Below, piece after piece: positions 37,505 to 45,862 of a DNA stretch of 64,000 nucleotides (within the stretch, counting starts at the first letter, position 1; each line of letters opens with the position of its first letter). The translations under genes were made by a program, and so were the position numbers. The stretch is from assembly GCF_001456935.1 (NCBI RefSeq), contig NZ_KQ758489.1, forward strand, positions 1 through 64,000. Direction: 5' to 3'. The stretch is from [Bacillus] enclensis (GTDB lineage: Bacteria; Bacillota; Bacilli; Bacillales; Bacillaceae_B). The notes below the pieces were generated by a model. That model had not been told where the DNA came from. It made no database searches and worked only from the letters and a program-made list of their open reading frames with translations.

Positions 37505-38542
37505 TTATAAATGGACGGCCTTTCCATGAGATGAACTTTCCTTGCAGGCTTCGATGATCCTGATCACTTCAAGGGCTTCTGCTGCTTTTACCGGTGAGGC
37601 ATCATTATTCCTGATGGCGTCATGGATTCCTTGATAATAAAGAGTGTAATCTCCATTTTCAGACGGAAGTTTTACGGTGTCCACCTTTTCGCCGTCCGTA
37701 ACGGATAACGTCCCCCAAGCACTTTCATTCTCTTGTCCCCATGATTCCGAATATGGGTCGAGACCCTCTTTCAGGTCTGCTTCCTGTCGGTCCATACCGT
37801 ATTTCATATAGCTCCCGCTGCGGCCGTGCACCTGATAGCGGGGTCCGGGGTCAAGCACCATTGAGCGGGAATTGAGGGAAACCCTCATCCCTTCATATCC
37901 CATTACGATATGGAAGTAATCCTCCGCTTTATCCTGATCGCGCTGTGAAAACACATCCGCAAATACCCATTGAGGCGTACCGAACAGATATAGTGCCTGG
38001 TCGATCAAGTGTGAACCGAGGTCATACAACACTCCCCCGCCATCGATTTTATTCTCTTTCCAGCGGTCCTTCACCTGAGGGCGGTAGCGGTCGAAATGGG
38101 CTTCGTATGTCGCGATATTCCCCAGCCGCTTTTCTTCTAAAAGCTTTTTGATTGTGAGGAAGTCAGCATCCCAGCGCCGGTTATGGAAAACAGACAAGAG
38201 GAGGCCTTTTTCTTCGGCCAGTGAGATCAGCTCTTCTCCCTCGGAACTTGAGGTGACGAACGGTTTTTCCACCACCACATGTTTCCCGGCATGCAGGGAA
38301 TGCTTGATCATGCTGTAATGCAGATGGTTCGGTGTCGTAATGACGACAAGATCGATGTCTTCCTGAAGCAGTTCATCCAATGTTTGAACCACCCTGGCAT
38401 CTTCTATGTCTTTCTGGACTTTCTCCTTATTTGAAGACATGACTGTATGTATATGATAGTCCTTGGAATGCTGCAGAAGAGGACGGTGAAAGCTTTGTCC
38501 TGAAAATCCGTAGCCTGCAAGTCCAACGTTGATCGGTTTCAT
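37505..38542 (-). CDS. iolW: scyllo-Inositol dehydrogenase-like oxidoreductase (IolW type)
   Basis: A 345-residue Gfo/Idh/MocA enzyme: Rossmann motif VGLAGYGFSGQSFH at the N-terminus, EKP motif VVVEKPFV (Lys-Pro catalytic block) and GGVLYDLGSHLIDQALYLFG. The sequence closely follows what I recall of B. subtilis IolW (YvaA), including NRRWDADFLTIKKL. Start at 38542 is set by AGGTGA; an ORF start at 38575 has no site. No other inositol genes are nearby. Confidence 0.85.
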   Translation of the reverse strand: MKPINVGLAGYGFSGQSFHRPLLQHSKDYHIHTVMSSNKEKVQKDIEDARVVQTLDELLQEDIDLVVITTPNHLHYSMIKHSLHAGKHVVVEKPFVTSSSEGEELISLAEEKGLLLSVFHNRRWDADFLTIKKLLEEKRLGNIATYEAHFDRYRPQVKDRWKENKIDGGGVLYDLGSHLIDQALYLFGTPQWVFADVFSQRDQDKAEDYFHIVMGYEGMRVSLNSRSMVLDPGPRYQVHGRSGSYMKYGMDRQEADLKEGLDPYSESWGQENESAWGTLSVTDGEKVDTVKLPSENGDYTLYYQGIHDAIRNNDASPVKAAEALEVIRIIEACKESSSHGKAVHL

Positions 38543-38691
38543 TTTATCACCTGAATTTCTATAGAATGTATCCATTATAGTATCATGTCCAGTACAGATC
38601 AGGGAAATTCTTTGCAGGCCGGGATCTGATATCTTGCAGTTTACGTAAAGTTGCTCGTAAGGTTAAAATAAGAGGGAAAGGGGGGTTACAA

Positions 38692-39006
38692 ATGCAATCG
38701 ATCAAAAACAAAGAAACGTTCGAAGAAATCATTTCTTCAAAACAGCCCGTAATCATTAAATTCCATGCAGACTGGTGTCCTGACTGCCGCCGCATGGACA
38801 TGTTCATTGATGAAATCATGGAACAATATGATCAATATAAATGGTATGACATCAACAAGGACGAACTTCCAGAGATAGCGGAAAAGTATGACGTCATGGG
38901 GATCCCGAGCCTGCTCGTATGGAAGAACGGCGAAAAGACCGCCCACCTGCACAGCGCGAATGCAAAAACGCCGGATCAGGTGACAGACTTCTTGGAATCC
39001 TTGTAA
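38692..39006 (+). CDS. Thioredoxin-family protein
   Basis: A 104-residue cytoplasmic thioredoxin fold with active site DWCPDCRRMD (CPDC at about 27-30) and cis-proline VMGIPSLLVWKNG. GGGGGG lies near the ATG. The CPDC centre is like that of B. subtilis YtpP/YdbP types. Monocistronic, with its own terminator at 39011. Confidence 0.88.
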   Translation: MQSIKNKETFEEIISSKQPVIIKFHADWCPDCRRMDMFIDEIMEQYDQYKWYDINKDELPEIAEKYDVMGIPSLLVWKNGEKTAHLHSANAKTPDQVTDFLESL

Positions 39007-39008
39007 TG

Positions 39009-39048
39009 ACAAAGCCCGTCCTCCGCTTTACCGGCGGACGGGCTTTAA
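39009..39048. terminator. Terminator between convergent genes
   Basis: AAAGCCCGTCC ... GGACGGGCTTT directly after the thioredoxin stop; it can work for both this gene and the lipase-like gene opposite. Confidence 0.75.
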
Positions 39049-39071
39049 GCATTTTAGCAGGATTGGATGAA

Positions 39072-40511
39072 TTACTCATGAACGTTTCCATGCTCATCGA
39101 CCGTAACGGTTCTGATGACCGTCCGTTGGAACCGCTCCCCCTGTGCTGTCGTTCCCTCTATGTCAATCGTGATGTTATGGATGCCTTCACCGTATCCTGC
39201 AAGGGTTTCCGGGTTGAGATCCGCCGGTTGATCCTTTTTCCCTGATGGGAAGTGGTAAAGATGAATTTGTTTTTCAATACCCACTATCCCTGTCATCTTC
39301 ACTTCCTTACTATCGGACTCAGCCACTTTAACGCTGATGATTTCATCCATCCCCACATTCACCCCGCCTGAAAAGATGACATTCAACAAATAGGACTCCC
39401 GTGAATCATTCCTTGCCTCCATCACCCATCTGCCCTTAGCCGGTGACGGGATGATGATCGAATGGTGAAGTGCATTTGGAAAGAAACCGGTCTCATCACC
39501 CGCTGTGACAAAACGGACATGCCGCCTGCCATCAGGGTCCGTCAATACATAGGAGGCATCGCTTGAAGAACTGACCCAATCAACCGTCAGCTCCTCCACC
39601 CCTTCTTCCACATAGAACCGTTCTGCTGCGGCACCCGTATACACCCCTCCCTTGTGGAGGACGGAAACGGGCAATTCCTCATCAACCGATTCAGCGGCAA
39701 TGGCAACAGGAAGTTCTTCCACTTCCTCAAGAACCAATTTTTCTATATAAGGAAAGATTTCATCTCCCAGTTTGATCGTCTTGTGGGTCCAGTCACCTAC
39801 CATCACTTCCTCCCCGTAAGGAAGCCGAGAGCTCTTCACCGTCACCGCACCGTCACTTGGACCAAACCGCCTCAAATACAAACCGCCCCAAAACAACTCT
39901 GATCCCATGCTGCCCCAGCCGGTACCGCCGAATGTATAAAAAGATGAATGCCCCGGCTCCATGTTTTCATCTGTCCGTTTCCGGTAGGCTTTCATATAGC
40001 CCGTCTGCAGGGAAAATACCGCTTCACTCCTGCTGCCGAGCGTATCCGCGATCCAGTCTGCCCATTTGCTGAACGCCAAATCTGCAAGCTGGGATCCGTG
40101 ATGAGGGGTGGATAAGGTGATCACCCGCTTCACAAACTGCGAGGCATCATGATAAACCATTGCCGTCTGGGCATCGATCCCTCCCTTGCTGTGAGCCACA
40201 ATCACCACTTCACTTTGAAAAGATACAGAAATCTCCTTCAGTTTTTCAGCCAGCAGCAGTCCATTCGACCACATATCGGCCGTTCCTGAAAGATTGATGA
40301 ACGCTGTCCGGTATCCTTTTGCACGTGCTGTTTCACGGATATCATTCCCATCAACGTTCCATGTTGCAGATGTCGTGTTTATACCATGAATGAAAAGGAT
40401 CGGATAGCTGCCGGGCTTAATATCCTCAGGTTCTTCCCCCGGATACCAGCTTCCCGGAATGGTTTCACCGGCTGTGCCCGGTGACATACTGGAATTTAGA
40501 GACTCCTTCAT
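39072..40511 (-). CDS. Alpha/beta-hydrolase with lipase-like fold
   Basis: A 479-residue protein. PILFIHGINTTSATW holds the oxyanion HG motif and VVIVAHSKGGIDAQTA the nucleophile elbow (Ser108; AHSKGG). STPHHGSQLADLA is the usual downstream lipase block. A C-terminal half of about 220 residues is beta-rich and probably a separate domain (PPC-like or fibronectin-like). No signal peptide is visible, which is odd for a secreted lipase. AAGGGGGCGGG precedes the ATG. Confidence 0.75.
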   Translation of the reverse strand: MKESLNSSMSPGTAGETIPGSWYPGEEPEDIKPGSYPILFIHGINTTSATWNVDGNDIRETARAKGYRTAFINLSGTADMWSNGLLLAEKLKEISVSFQSEVVIVAHSKGGIDAQTAMVYHDASQFVKRVITLSTPHHGSQLADLAFSKWADWIADTLGSRSEAVFSLQTGYMKAYRKRTDENMEPGHSSFYTFGGTGWGSMGSELFWGGLYLRRFGPSDGAVTVKSSRLPYGEEVMVGDWTHKTIKLGDEIFPYIEKLVLEEVEELPVAIAAESVDEELPVSVLHKGGVYTGAAAERFYVEEGVEELTVDWVSSSSDASYVLTDPDGRRHVRFVTAGDETGFFPNALHHSIIIPSPAKGRWVMEARNDSRESYLLNVIFSGGVNVGMDEIISVKVAESDSKEVKMTGIVGIEKQIHLYHFPSGKKDQPADLNPETLAGYGEGIHNITIDIEGTTAQGERFQRTVIRTVTVDEHGNVHE

Positions 40512-40669
40512 AAACCCGCCCCCTTCTTCTGTTTATAGTTTCTTTTCTTTATTCCACACCTGAAAACCTTTAAATGGCTTCCATCTTTTAAAATAGGGAC
40601 TTCATCCCCATGCATATCCATCACCCTTTTTTCCAAAACTAAAGTGACTAGATGAAGGAGGAATGACAA

Positions 40670-40810
40670 ATGACGAAAAAAGATAATAATGGAAGCAGCA
40701 ACCAGAACTCCCCGAAACGGGGGACAACTGAATTTGCTGCGGAACTGACAAGCGGGGATAACAGCAAGGGCAACAAACACAACAAGGACCAAAAGAACAA
40801 GACCGACTGA
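40670..40810 (+). CDS. Small Asn/Lys-rich protein with gamma-SASP-like motif
   Basis: A 46-residue hydrophilic protein, MTKKDNNGSSNQNSPKRGTT then EFAAEL and an NKHNKDQKNKTD tail. GAAGGAGG lies 8 bases before the ATG. The piece GTTEFAAEL recalls the TEFA(S/T)E protease-cleavage motif of gamma-type small acid-soluble spore proteins, and the next gene is an SspH. Too short for a firm family call. Confidence 0.7.
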   Translation: MTKKDNNGSSNQNSPKRGTTEFAAELTSGDNSKGNKHNKDQKNKTD

Positions 40811-40847
40811 AGAATTGATCCCGTTAAACATAAGGAGGATGCCAATC

Positions 40848-41027
40848 ATGGAACTTAAACGTGCGAAACAAATTTTATCTTCGTCAGCGGACATAGAAGT
40901 GAAATATCAAGATGCGTCTGTATGGATCGATGAAGTGATGGAAGACGGACAGACAGCAGTCGTACATCTGCGCGGTCCGCTTGAAGAGAGATCACAGGTA
41001 AGCATCGCGGATCTGCAAGAGGGTTGA
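40848..41027 (+). CDS. sspH: H-type small acid-soluble spore protein SspH
   Basis: A 59-residue protein, MELKRAKQILSSSADIEVKY then QDASVWIDEV, following the H-type SASP pattern (N-terminal M-x-x-x-RA, then beta strands with VWI). AAGGAGG lies 8 bases before the ATG. Made in the forespore; the exact role of H-type SASPs is uncertain. It follows the small gene at 40670 by 37 bases and they are probably co-transcribed. Confidence 0.9.
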   Translation: MELKRAKQILSSSADIEVKYQDASVWIDEVMEDGQTAVVHLRGPLEERSQVSIADLQEG

Positions 41028-41036
41028 TTGTACAAA

Positions 41037-41071
41037 TGAAAAAGCCACGCGGGAAGGACCCGCGTGGCTTT
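41037..41071. terminator. Bidirectional terminator between sspH and alkaline phosphatase
   Basis: AAAAGCCACGCGGG-AAGGA-CCCGCGTGGCTTTT, a perfect 14-bp stem. Confidence 0.9.
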
Positions 41072-41076
41072 TAGCA

Positions 41077-42456
41077 TTATTTATTCTCTTTGATTTTTCC
41101 TTTATTCTTTAAAATTTCGAAAATCAACTGAGCCTGATCCGTATTGTCGATCATCCCTGCAAACTTTTCTTTCTGGGGACCGAATGCATAGACAGGTACG
41201 TCATCCCCTGTATGTCCATCGGTCGTCCAGCCAGTACCGGAACGCGTGTCGAAGATTTTTTCGATTGCATTATCGATTTCCACTTTATCCTTCGTCGCCG
41301 CTGCTTCTTTTACAGATGAAATTTCTTCGTCTGTTAATTCAAGGTCGACATATTGAGAAAGCGTTTCTTCTACAGATGCGCCGTTCGCGATTTCTTCTGC
41401 CATGAAGTCAGGCGTGCGTTTCGCAGCATCGATCACGTTTGGATCCCAGTTATAGTCACCATCCGAACCGATTGAGAATCCGCCAGTTGAGTGGTCAGCC
41501 GTCACGACGACCAGGGTCTCACCATTTTCTTTGGCAAAATCACGTACTTTTTCAAATGCTTTTTCAAAGTCCCTCATTTCACTCATAGAAGCGACAACAT
41601 CATTATCATGTCCGCCCCAGTCGATCTGGCTTCCTTCCACCATCAGGAAAAATCCGTCTTTGTCAGATTTCAGGCGGTCAAGTGCAGATGTAGTCATATC
41701 AGCAAGACTTGGCTGTTTTTCATCGCGGTCGATCATCTTATCCATACCTGACTCGGCAAAAAGACCAAGGACCTGTTCATTTTCATCATTCTTCATTTCT
41801 TCAGTTGACTTCACATAGCTGTATCCGTCTTTCTTGAATTCTTCAGCCAGATTACGGTCTTCACGTTCGAAGAAGTCCGTTCCACCGCCAAGCATAACAT
41901 CGATTTTATGTTCACCCTTGATCATTTCATCAAAATAATCATTGGCTATTTCATCTTCATTTTTACGGCTTTCATCATGCGCACCGTAAGAAGCAGGTGT
42001 TGCATGCGTGATTTCAGAAGTTGAAACAAGACCTGTAGACATGCCGTTTTCCTTTGCCTGCTCAAGGACTGTTTTAACATCGGATTTATCATTATCAACA
42101 GCAATCGCATTGTTATACGTCTTCACCCCGCCGCTCATCGCTGTTGCTGCCGCTGCTGAATCCGTCACATTTTCTTTTTCATCTTCAGGATATGTGGACT
42201 GCAGTCCCACAAGATACGGATCAAATGCCGTTTTCTCGAATTCCGGTGTATCCGGATTGTCATTCATATAACGAAGGGCTGTTGTATAAGGGACACCCAT
42301 GCCGTCACCAATCATGAAGATGACATTTTTGGCTTTCCCGTTTTTAGATTCTTTCGCTTGCGCCTCAGGGTTGTCCTGATTCATACCGATCACACTTCCG
42401 ATTGCCAATGATGAAACAACTGCCAAAGGAAGGATCTTCTTCATGGATTTTTTCAT
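41077..42456 (-). CDS. Secreted alkaline phosphatase (PhoA/PhoB family)
   Basis: A 459-residue protein with a signal peptide (MKKSMKKILPLAVVSSLAIG and on to about residue 34). Active-site blocks: metal Asp51 in NVIFMIGDGMG, nucleophile Ser100 in VTDSAAAATAM, HATPASYGAH, VEGSQIDWGGHDND and VTADHSTGGF. The zinc and magnesium ligand set appears complete. It frees phosphate from organic esters outside the cell. AGGAGG lies 8 bases before the ATG. Two PhoP boxes upstream predict phosphate-starvation control. Confidence 0.95.
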   Translation of the reverse strand: MKKSMKKILPLAVVSSLAIGSVIGMNQDNPEAQAKESKNGKAKNVIFMIGDGMGVPYTTALRYMNDNPDTPEFEKTAFDPYLVGLQSTYPEDEKENVTDSAAAATAMSGGVKTYNNAIAVDNDKSDVKTVLEQAKENGMSTGLVSTSEITHATPASYGAHDESRKNEDEIANDYFDEMIKGEHKIDVMLGGGTDFFEREDRNLAEEFKKDGYSYVKSTEEMKNDENEQVLGLFAESGMDKMIDRDEKQPSLADMTTSALDRLKSDKDGFFLMVEGSQIDWGGHDNDVVASMSEMRDFEKAFEKVRDFAKENGETLVVVTADHSTGGFSIGSDGDYNWDPNVIDAAKRTPDFMAEEIANGASVEETLSQYVDLELTDEEISSVKEAAATKDKVEIDNAIEKIFDTRSGTGWTTDGHTGDDVPVYAFGPQKEKFAGMIDNTDQAQLIFEILKNKGKIKENK

Positions 42457-42537
42457 TTCCCGACCTCCTAGATTATGAATACAGTTACTAGGATAGTAGA
42501 GAATTATGAAGAATTATTTTCAAAGAGACGACAATTT

Positions 42538-42554
42538 TGTAAAAGGTTTGTAAA
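42538..42554 (-). promoter_or_regulatory. PhoP box pair upstream of alkaline phosphatase
   Basis: On the minus strand TTTACA-AACCT-TTTACA: two direct repeats with an 11-bp step, as in PhoP-P binding sites (TTHACA, N5). It lies 80 bases before the start. Confidence 0.7.
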
Positions 42555-42605
42555 TGCAAAAAGGCCCGCCCCGCTTCCCTTTTACAGAGAGCGGGGCGGG
42601 CCTTT
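42552..42605 (-). terminator. Terminator after the DDAH-like gene
   Basis: A very strong 15-bp stem AAAGGCCCGCCCCGC / GCGGGGCGGGCCTTT with TTTTTGCATTT following on the minus strand. The outer edge overlaps the PhoP box of the next gene by three bases. Confidence 0.88.
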
Positions 42606-42607
42606 GT

Positions 42608-43468
42608 CTATTCCCTTACGAGAGGCAGGGTGCAGCACCTGAAGGAGCCGCCTGATTTGATGATTTCCGAGAAGTCGGTTTCAATGACCTTGAAGCCCTT
42701 TTCTCTTATTCTTTCATTCAACTCTCCATTCTGCGGGAGGCTGACAATCGTCTTGTCACCGATGGCAAGGACATTGGGTCCCATACGGAACTGTTCCTTC
42801 TCGCTTACTTCGATGATGTTGTAGTGCTCTTTGATTTTTTCCAGATCTTTTTTCGAAAAAGCAGGCGGATAAACGAGTGCCGCTTCTTCCGAAATGATCG
42901 TGAACACACAATCAAGGTGCAGGATATCACTCCTCAAAGGAAGTGCATGGACGGTATAGTCGGGGAGCAGCTTCTTCAAGGCCTGGACCGCCAGACGGTT
43001 CGTGCGACCGCTTATTCCGACCCAGACATTTTTACCGTCTACCAGTACATCCCCTCCTTCGATTGAATGGGCAGCCAGATGGGTATGCGGGATCTTTTGT
43101 TCCTCGAGCCATCCGAGAAGAACCTTCACTTCTCCTTTTCTAAGCTCTGTATTCATCGATGAAACGATGAGTTCATTCCCGATGCAGAATCCGATATCCC
43201 TTGTGAATACCTGCTCGTTCATTTCCTTTCGAGGTGTGAGGTGATGCACCTCAGCACCGTTTTCTTCAAGGATTTTCACAAACTGCTCATGCTGGTGCAC
43301 AGCTTTATCTATATCGATGTTATCTTTCATAAAATGTTTTTGTGTTTCATTGATGATTTCCGTGATTCTCATGTTTTGAGGTGAAACCACCAATACCTTT
43401 TTTAATTTACCGTATTCAGAAGGACAATTCAGATCATTGTCCTGGACTGTTTCTCTAGACAGGTTCAT
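42608..43468 (-). CDS. Dimethylarginine dimethylaminohydrolase / arginine deiminase-like protein
   Basis: A 286-residue protein of the guanidino-group-modifying superfamily. VFTRDIGFCIGNELIVSSM (substrate Asp region), HSIEGGDVLVDGKNVWVG (EGGD block), DILHLDCVFTII (catalytic His) and the final Cys block SGGSFRCCTLPLVRE are all present, so it is likely active. Resembles B. subtilis YkgA. The start at 43468 follows GGGAGGT; a longer frame to 43564 lacks a site. Confidence 0.88.
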   Translation of the reverse strand: MNLSRETVQDNDLNCPSEYGKLKKVLVVSPQNMRITEIINETQKHFMKDNIDIDKAVHQHEQFVKILEENGAEVHHLTPRKEMNEQVFTRDIGFCIGNELIVSSMNTELRKGEVKVLLGWLEEQKIPHTHLAAHSIEGGDVLVDGKNVWVGISGRTNRLAVQALKKLLPDYTVHALPLRSDILHLDCVFTIISEEAALVYPPAFSKKDLEKIKEHYNIIEVSEKEQFRMGPNVLAIGDKTIVSLPQNGELNERIREKGFKVIETDFSEIIKSGGSFRCCTLPLVRE

Positions 43469-43649
43469 AGGGTTTTTTACCTCCCAAAATTTTTCATTAC
43501 GGAGGACTATTCCCCGTTTGGGAGGGGATGAAACCTTGGAAATAATATAGATTCCCCTACACATTTTTCCTTCTAATAAACCAAATGCAATTAAATCTAT
43601 TCAAGAAATCCAAAGATAACAATACCTGTAGAAATCGGTTAACAATGCC

Positions 43650-43899
43650 GCTAATGATTTCCGTGCAAGACTTCGCTTTCCGCGGGTAGCCCGTGAGCCT
43701 CCTCGGCAAGCCTGCGGGAAGAAAAGCGGAGGGGCTTTGCCCAGAGGCGGTTGGCATAAGGCGAATCGTCCACGAAGGCGTTCTTTGCCTTCTTGGTCGG
43801 TTTGACTTATGACATGTGCCTCTAAGCCCCGCAGCTAGACAAGTCTCACATAAGCTACTCTTCCCGCAGGAGTCTTCGTCTTGCACTCCAATCAACCGC
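43650..43899 (+). repeat. Dispersed palindromic repeat P, copy 3
   Basis: Outer arms: GCTAATGATTTCCGTGCAAG ... CTTGCACTCCAATCAACCGC. Next inward: CTTCGCTTTCCGCGGG / CCCGCAGGAGTCTTCG. The cassette then nests GGGGCTTTGCCCAGAGGC / GCCTCTAAGCCCC, CATAAG / CTTATG and GAAGGC-GTTCTTT-GCCTTC. No supported gene lies in 43469-44000; a minus-strand open frame there is a by-product. Confidence 0.85.
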
Positions 43900-44000
43900 T
43901 GGAACAAGTTAAAGCTGAACAATTCGGCACACTTAAAGCATTTTTCAATATTAAATTGAATTAATTCAGGAAATGGGAACACTAAAATGAGGTGATGGTG

Positions 44001-44765
44001 ATGCGAATTTTTGTCTATTTTTTAATAGGGCTCTTTCTTTTCTCAAATCCTGATTTAGCAGGGAAAAAGATTAGAGGATATGATATTGTTAGTCAGGACA
44101 AAAATGAGAATATAACCCTATACGGTAAGAAAACGAATGGATTATACAGGGGATTCAAGATTGATTTCAAAGGGGAAATTTATACAAAGCCTTTTTGGAT
44201 TAGCGAAATAAGCCCTTCCTTCCCTCCACAAATATTCTACTCAGACATAAATACTGACGAAAAAGAAGAATTGGCCATTACCTTGACGAAGGGGCATGGG
44301 ACAGGGGTCCTGATAGAAGATGTTCATGTTTTCCATACAATTGACAACGGATTATGCGAAGTGATTGTAGATAATCCTTTAGCAATCATTAATAAGAGTG
44401 TTAAAACAAAGCTTTCGAATCAAGAAGCAGAAATTCAAATAGAGAAAAGGAAGTATAAAGTTGATTTGCTTCTATTTGGAGTCAACCCTGAAAATTTGTT
44501 TGAGGATATAAGTTTTGGGAGCATTATTGATTATGAAGTAATGAACCATAATCTTATGGTTAAAGTAACCGGACAAATATCACCAGCTATGTTTATTGGG
44601 GATATTATCATCACTTATGAATATCTTGCTAAACTGTATCAAGCGAAATCTATCGAATTTATAACGGATATTGATAAAAATCCTTTTTATGGACCAGTGA
44701 CACAGGAAGAGATATTTAACCCGGGAAAAAACAAAGAAAGGACCACACATTTTAGATTTCTCTAA
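44001..44765 (+). CDS. Secreted or membrane-anchored protein of unknown function
   Basis: A 254-residue protein beginning MRIFVYFLIGLFLFSNPDLA, a signal peptide or membrane anchor. The rest is beta-rich; YSDINTDEKEELAI looks like a calcium-binding DxNxDxxxEL turn of FG-GAP/VCBS-type repeats. Start at 44001 has AGGTG 6 bases before it; two codons upstream (GTG 43992, ATG 43995) are possible. The gene is clearly more A+T-rich than its neighbours, which may mark horizontal gain. Function unknown. Confidence 0.75.
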   Translation: MRIFVYFLIGLFLFSNPDLAGKKIRGYDIVSQDKNENITLYGKKTNGLYRGFKIDFKGEIYTKPFWISEISPSFPPQIFYSDINTDEKEELAITLTKGHGTGVLIEDVHVFHTIDNGLCEVIVDNPLAIINKSVKTKLSNQEAEIQIEKRKYKVDLLLFGVNPENLFEDISFGSIIDYEVMNHNLMVKVTGQISPAMFIGDIIITYEYLAKLYQAKSIEFITDIDKNPFYGPVTQEEIFNPGKNKERTTHFRFL

Positions 44766-44832
44766 TTTGTGGGGTCCTATTTCCCTCAATTACTGAGTTT
44801 GCACAAGTTCCCTTTTATTTGTTAAGATTATA

Positions 44833-45099
44833 TTAATTGTTGTTATTTGAATTGTTGTTTGAACGGTTGGAGCCGCCTGAATTTGAGTTTCTGCCGCCTT
44901 TTTCACCGATGTCCTGGTAGAACTCTTTATCATGATTATTCGAGGTGGCTTCTCCGCCTTTTTCTCCGATCTCCTGATAGAACTCTTTATCGTGATTGCG
45001 TGACGTAGCTTCTCCGCCTTTGCGCCCCGCTTCTTCATAACTCATTTTATTATTGTTTTTACTGTTATTGTTGTTATTACTATTATTGTTGTTTGCCAT
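44833..45099 (-). CDS. KGG-repeat stress protein (GsiB-like), copy 1
   Basis: An 88-residue, very hydrophilic protein: Asn-rich start, then the repeat GRKGGEATSRNHDKEFYQEI, GEKGGEATSNNHDKEFYQDI and GEKGGRNSNSG, and an Asn/Ser tail. The KGG repeat family includes GsiB and plant Em-like proteins linked to desiccation and general stress. AAAGGAG precedes the ATG at 45099. A tandem paralogue lies at 45186. Confidence 0.88.
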   Translation of the reverse strand: MANNNNSNNNNNSKNNNKMSYEEAGRKGGEATSRNHDKEFYQEIGEKGGEATSNNHDKEFYQDIGEKGGRNSNSGGSNRSNNNSNNNN

Positions 45100-45185
45100 T
45101 TCGTTTCCTCTCCTTTTAATGTAAGTAGTCTCCATGACGTTTACCGGAAATGATGTTTCTATGACAATTCTTGAATGGTTATGGT

Positions 45186-45485
45186 TTAGCTGTTGTTGGA
45201 GCTGTTGGATCCTGAGTTGGAGCTGTTAGACCCTGAGTTTGAATTGTTGCTTCTTGATTGATTGGAATTCCCTGAGTTGCTGGAATTTCTGCCGCCTTTT
45301 TCACCGATCTCCTGGTAGAATTCTTTATCGTGATTCTGGGAAGTCGCCTCTCCGCCTTTTTCTCCGATTTCCTGATAGAATTCCTTATCGTGATTGCGAG
45401 CAGTTGCTTCTCCGCCTTTACGTCCTCTTTCCTCGCGGCTCATGTTTCCGTTATTATTGTTGTTTCGATTATTGTTGTTTGCCAT
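45186..45485 (-). CDS. KGG-repeat stress protein (GsiB-like), copy 2
   Basis: A 99-residue paralogue of the gene at 44833 with the same repeats (GRKGGEATARNHDKEFYQEI, GEKGGEATSQNHDKEFYQEI) and a longer Ser/Asn/Gly tail. The upstream sequence (AAAGGAGAGGAAACGAAATG) is identical around the ribosome site, showing a recent tandem duplication. It has its own leader, so each copy may be expressed alone. Confidence 0.88.
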   Translation of the reverse strand: MANNNNRNNNNNGNMSREERGRKGGEATARNHDKEFYQEIGEKGGEATSQNHDKEFYQEIGEKGGRNSSNSGNSNQSRSNNSNSGSNSSNSGSNSSNNS

Positions 45486-45619
45486 TTCGTTTCCTCTCCT
45501 TTAAGTGTGATTAGTGTGATAACCAATGACTCTTCAGAAAATGATGTTTCCAATGACTTTCCATAAACCGAAGCAGAATTCTCATAAACTGTCACCTTCA
45601 CTATGGCTTGTCTTTTCTT

Positions 45620-45820
45620 TTAAAACGGTATGCCATATTGCAAGAATCCTCCTTTGATTTTTGATGTTACATTTGCTTGTTTACCATCTATTTGGAAAGA
45701 TAAACATGGCGATGTGGAATAAATATTTGTATATTTCCTCGATGCCCAATAGGACGCGGCTTCCTCATCCGAAAAAATTTTTCGAATAATTTGTTTACAT
45801 ACACCCTCCCCCGTTTCCAT
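45620..45820 (-). CDS. Possible small hypothetical protein
   Basis: A 66-codon frame (CKQIIRKIFSDEEAASYWAS ... IKGGFLQYGIPF) looks protein-like, but its only ATG lies inside the arm of the perfect palindrome at 45820-45857 with no ribosome site before it. GGGGGAGGG lies inside the frame without a usable start after it. It may be a remnant. The rest of 45486-45862 shows nothing else. Confidence 0.3.
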   Translation of the reverse strand: METGEGVCKQIIRKIFSDEEAASYWASRKYTNIYSTSPCLSFQIDGKQANVTSKIKGGFLQYGIPF

Positions 45821-45857
45821 ATAAAAATGACGTGTGTGTACACGTCATTTTTATATT
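45820..45857 (-). terminator. Perfect 17-bp palindrome, terminator of the acyl-CoA synthetase gene
   Basis: ATATAAAAATGACGTGT-GTGT-ACACGTCATTTTTATAT, six bases beyond the gene stop. A/T-rich outer arms supply T-runs on both strands. Confidence 0.8.
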
Positions 45858-45862
45858 TCTAT

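Noticed and set aside
43557-43982. 141-codon minus-strand reading frame
   Set aside because: It lies across palindromic repeat P copy 3 and resembles the frame across copy 1 (11887-12171) because the repeats are related.
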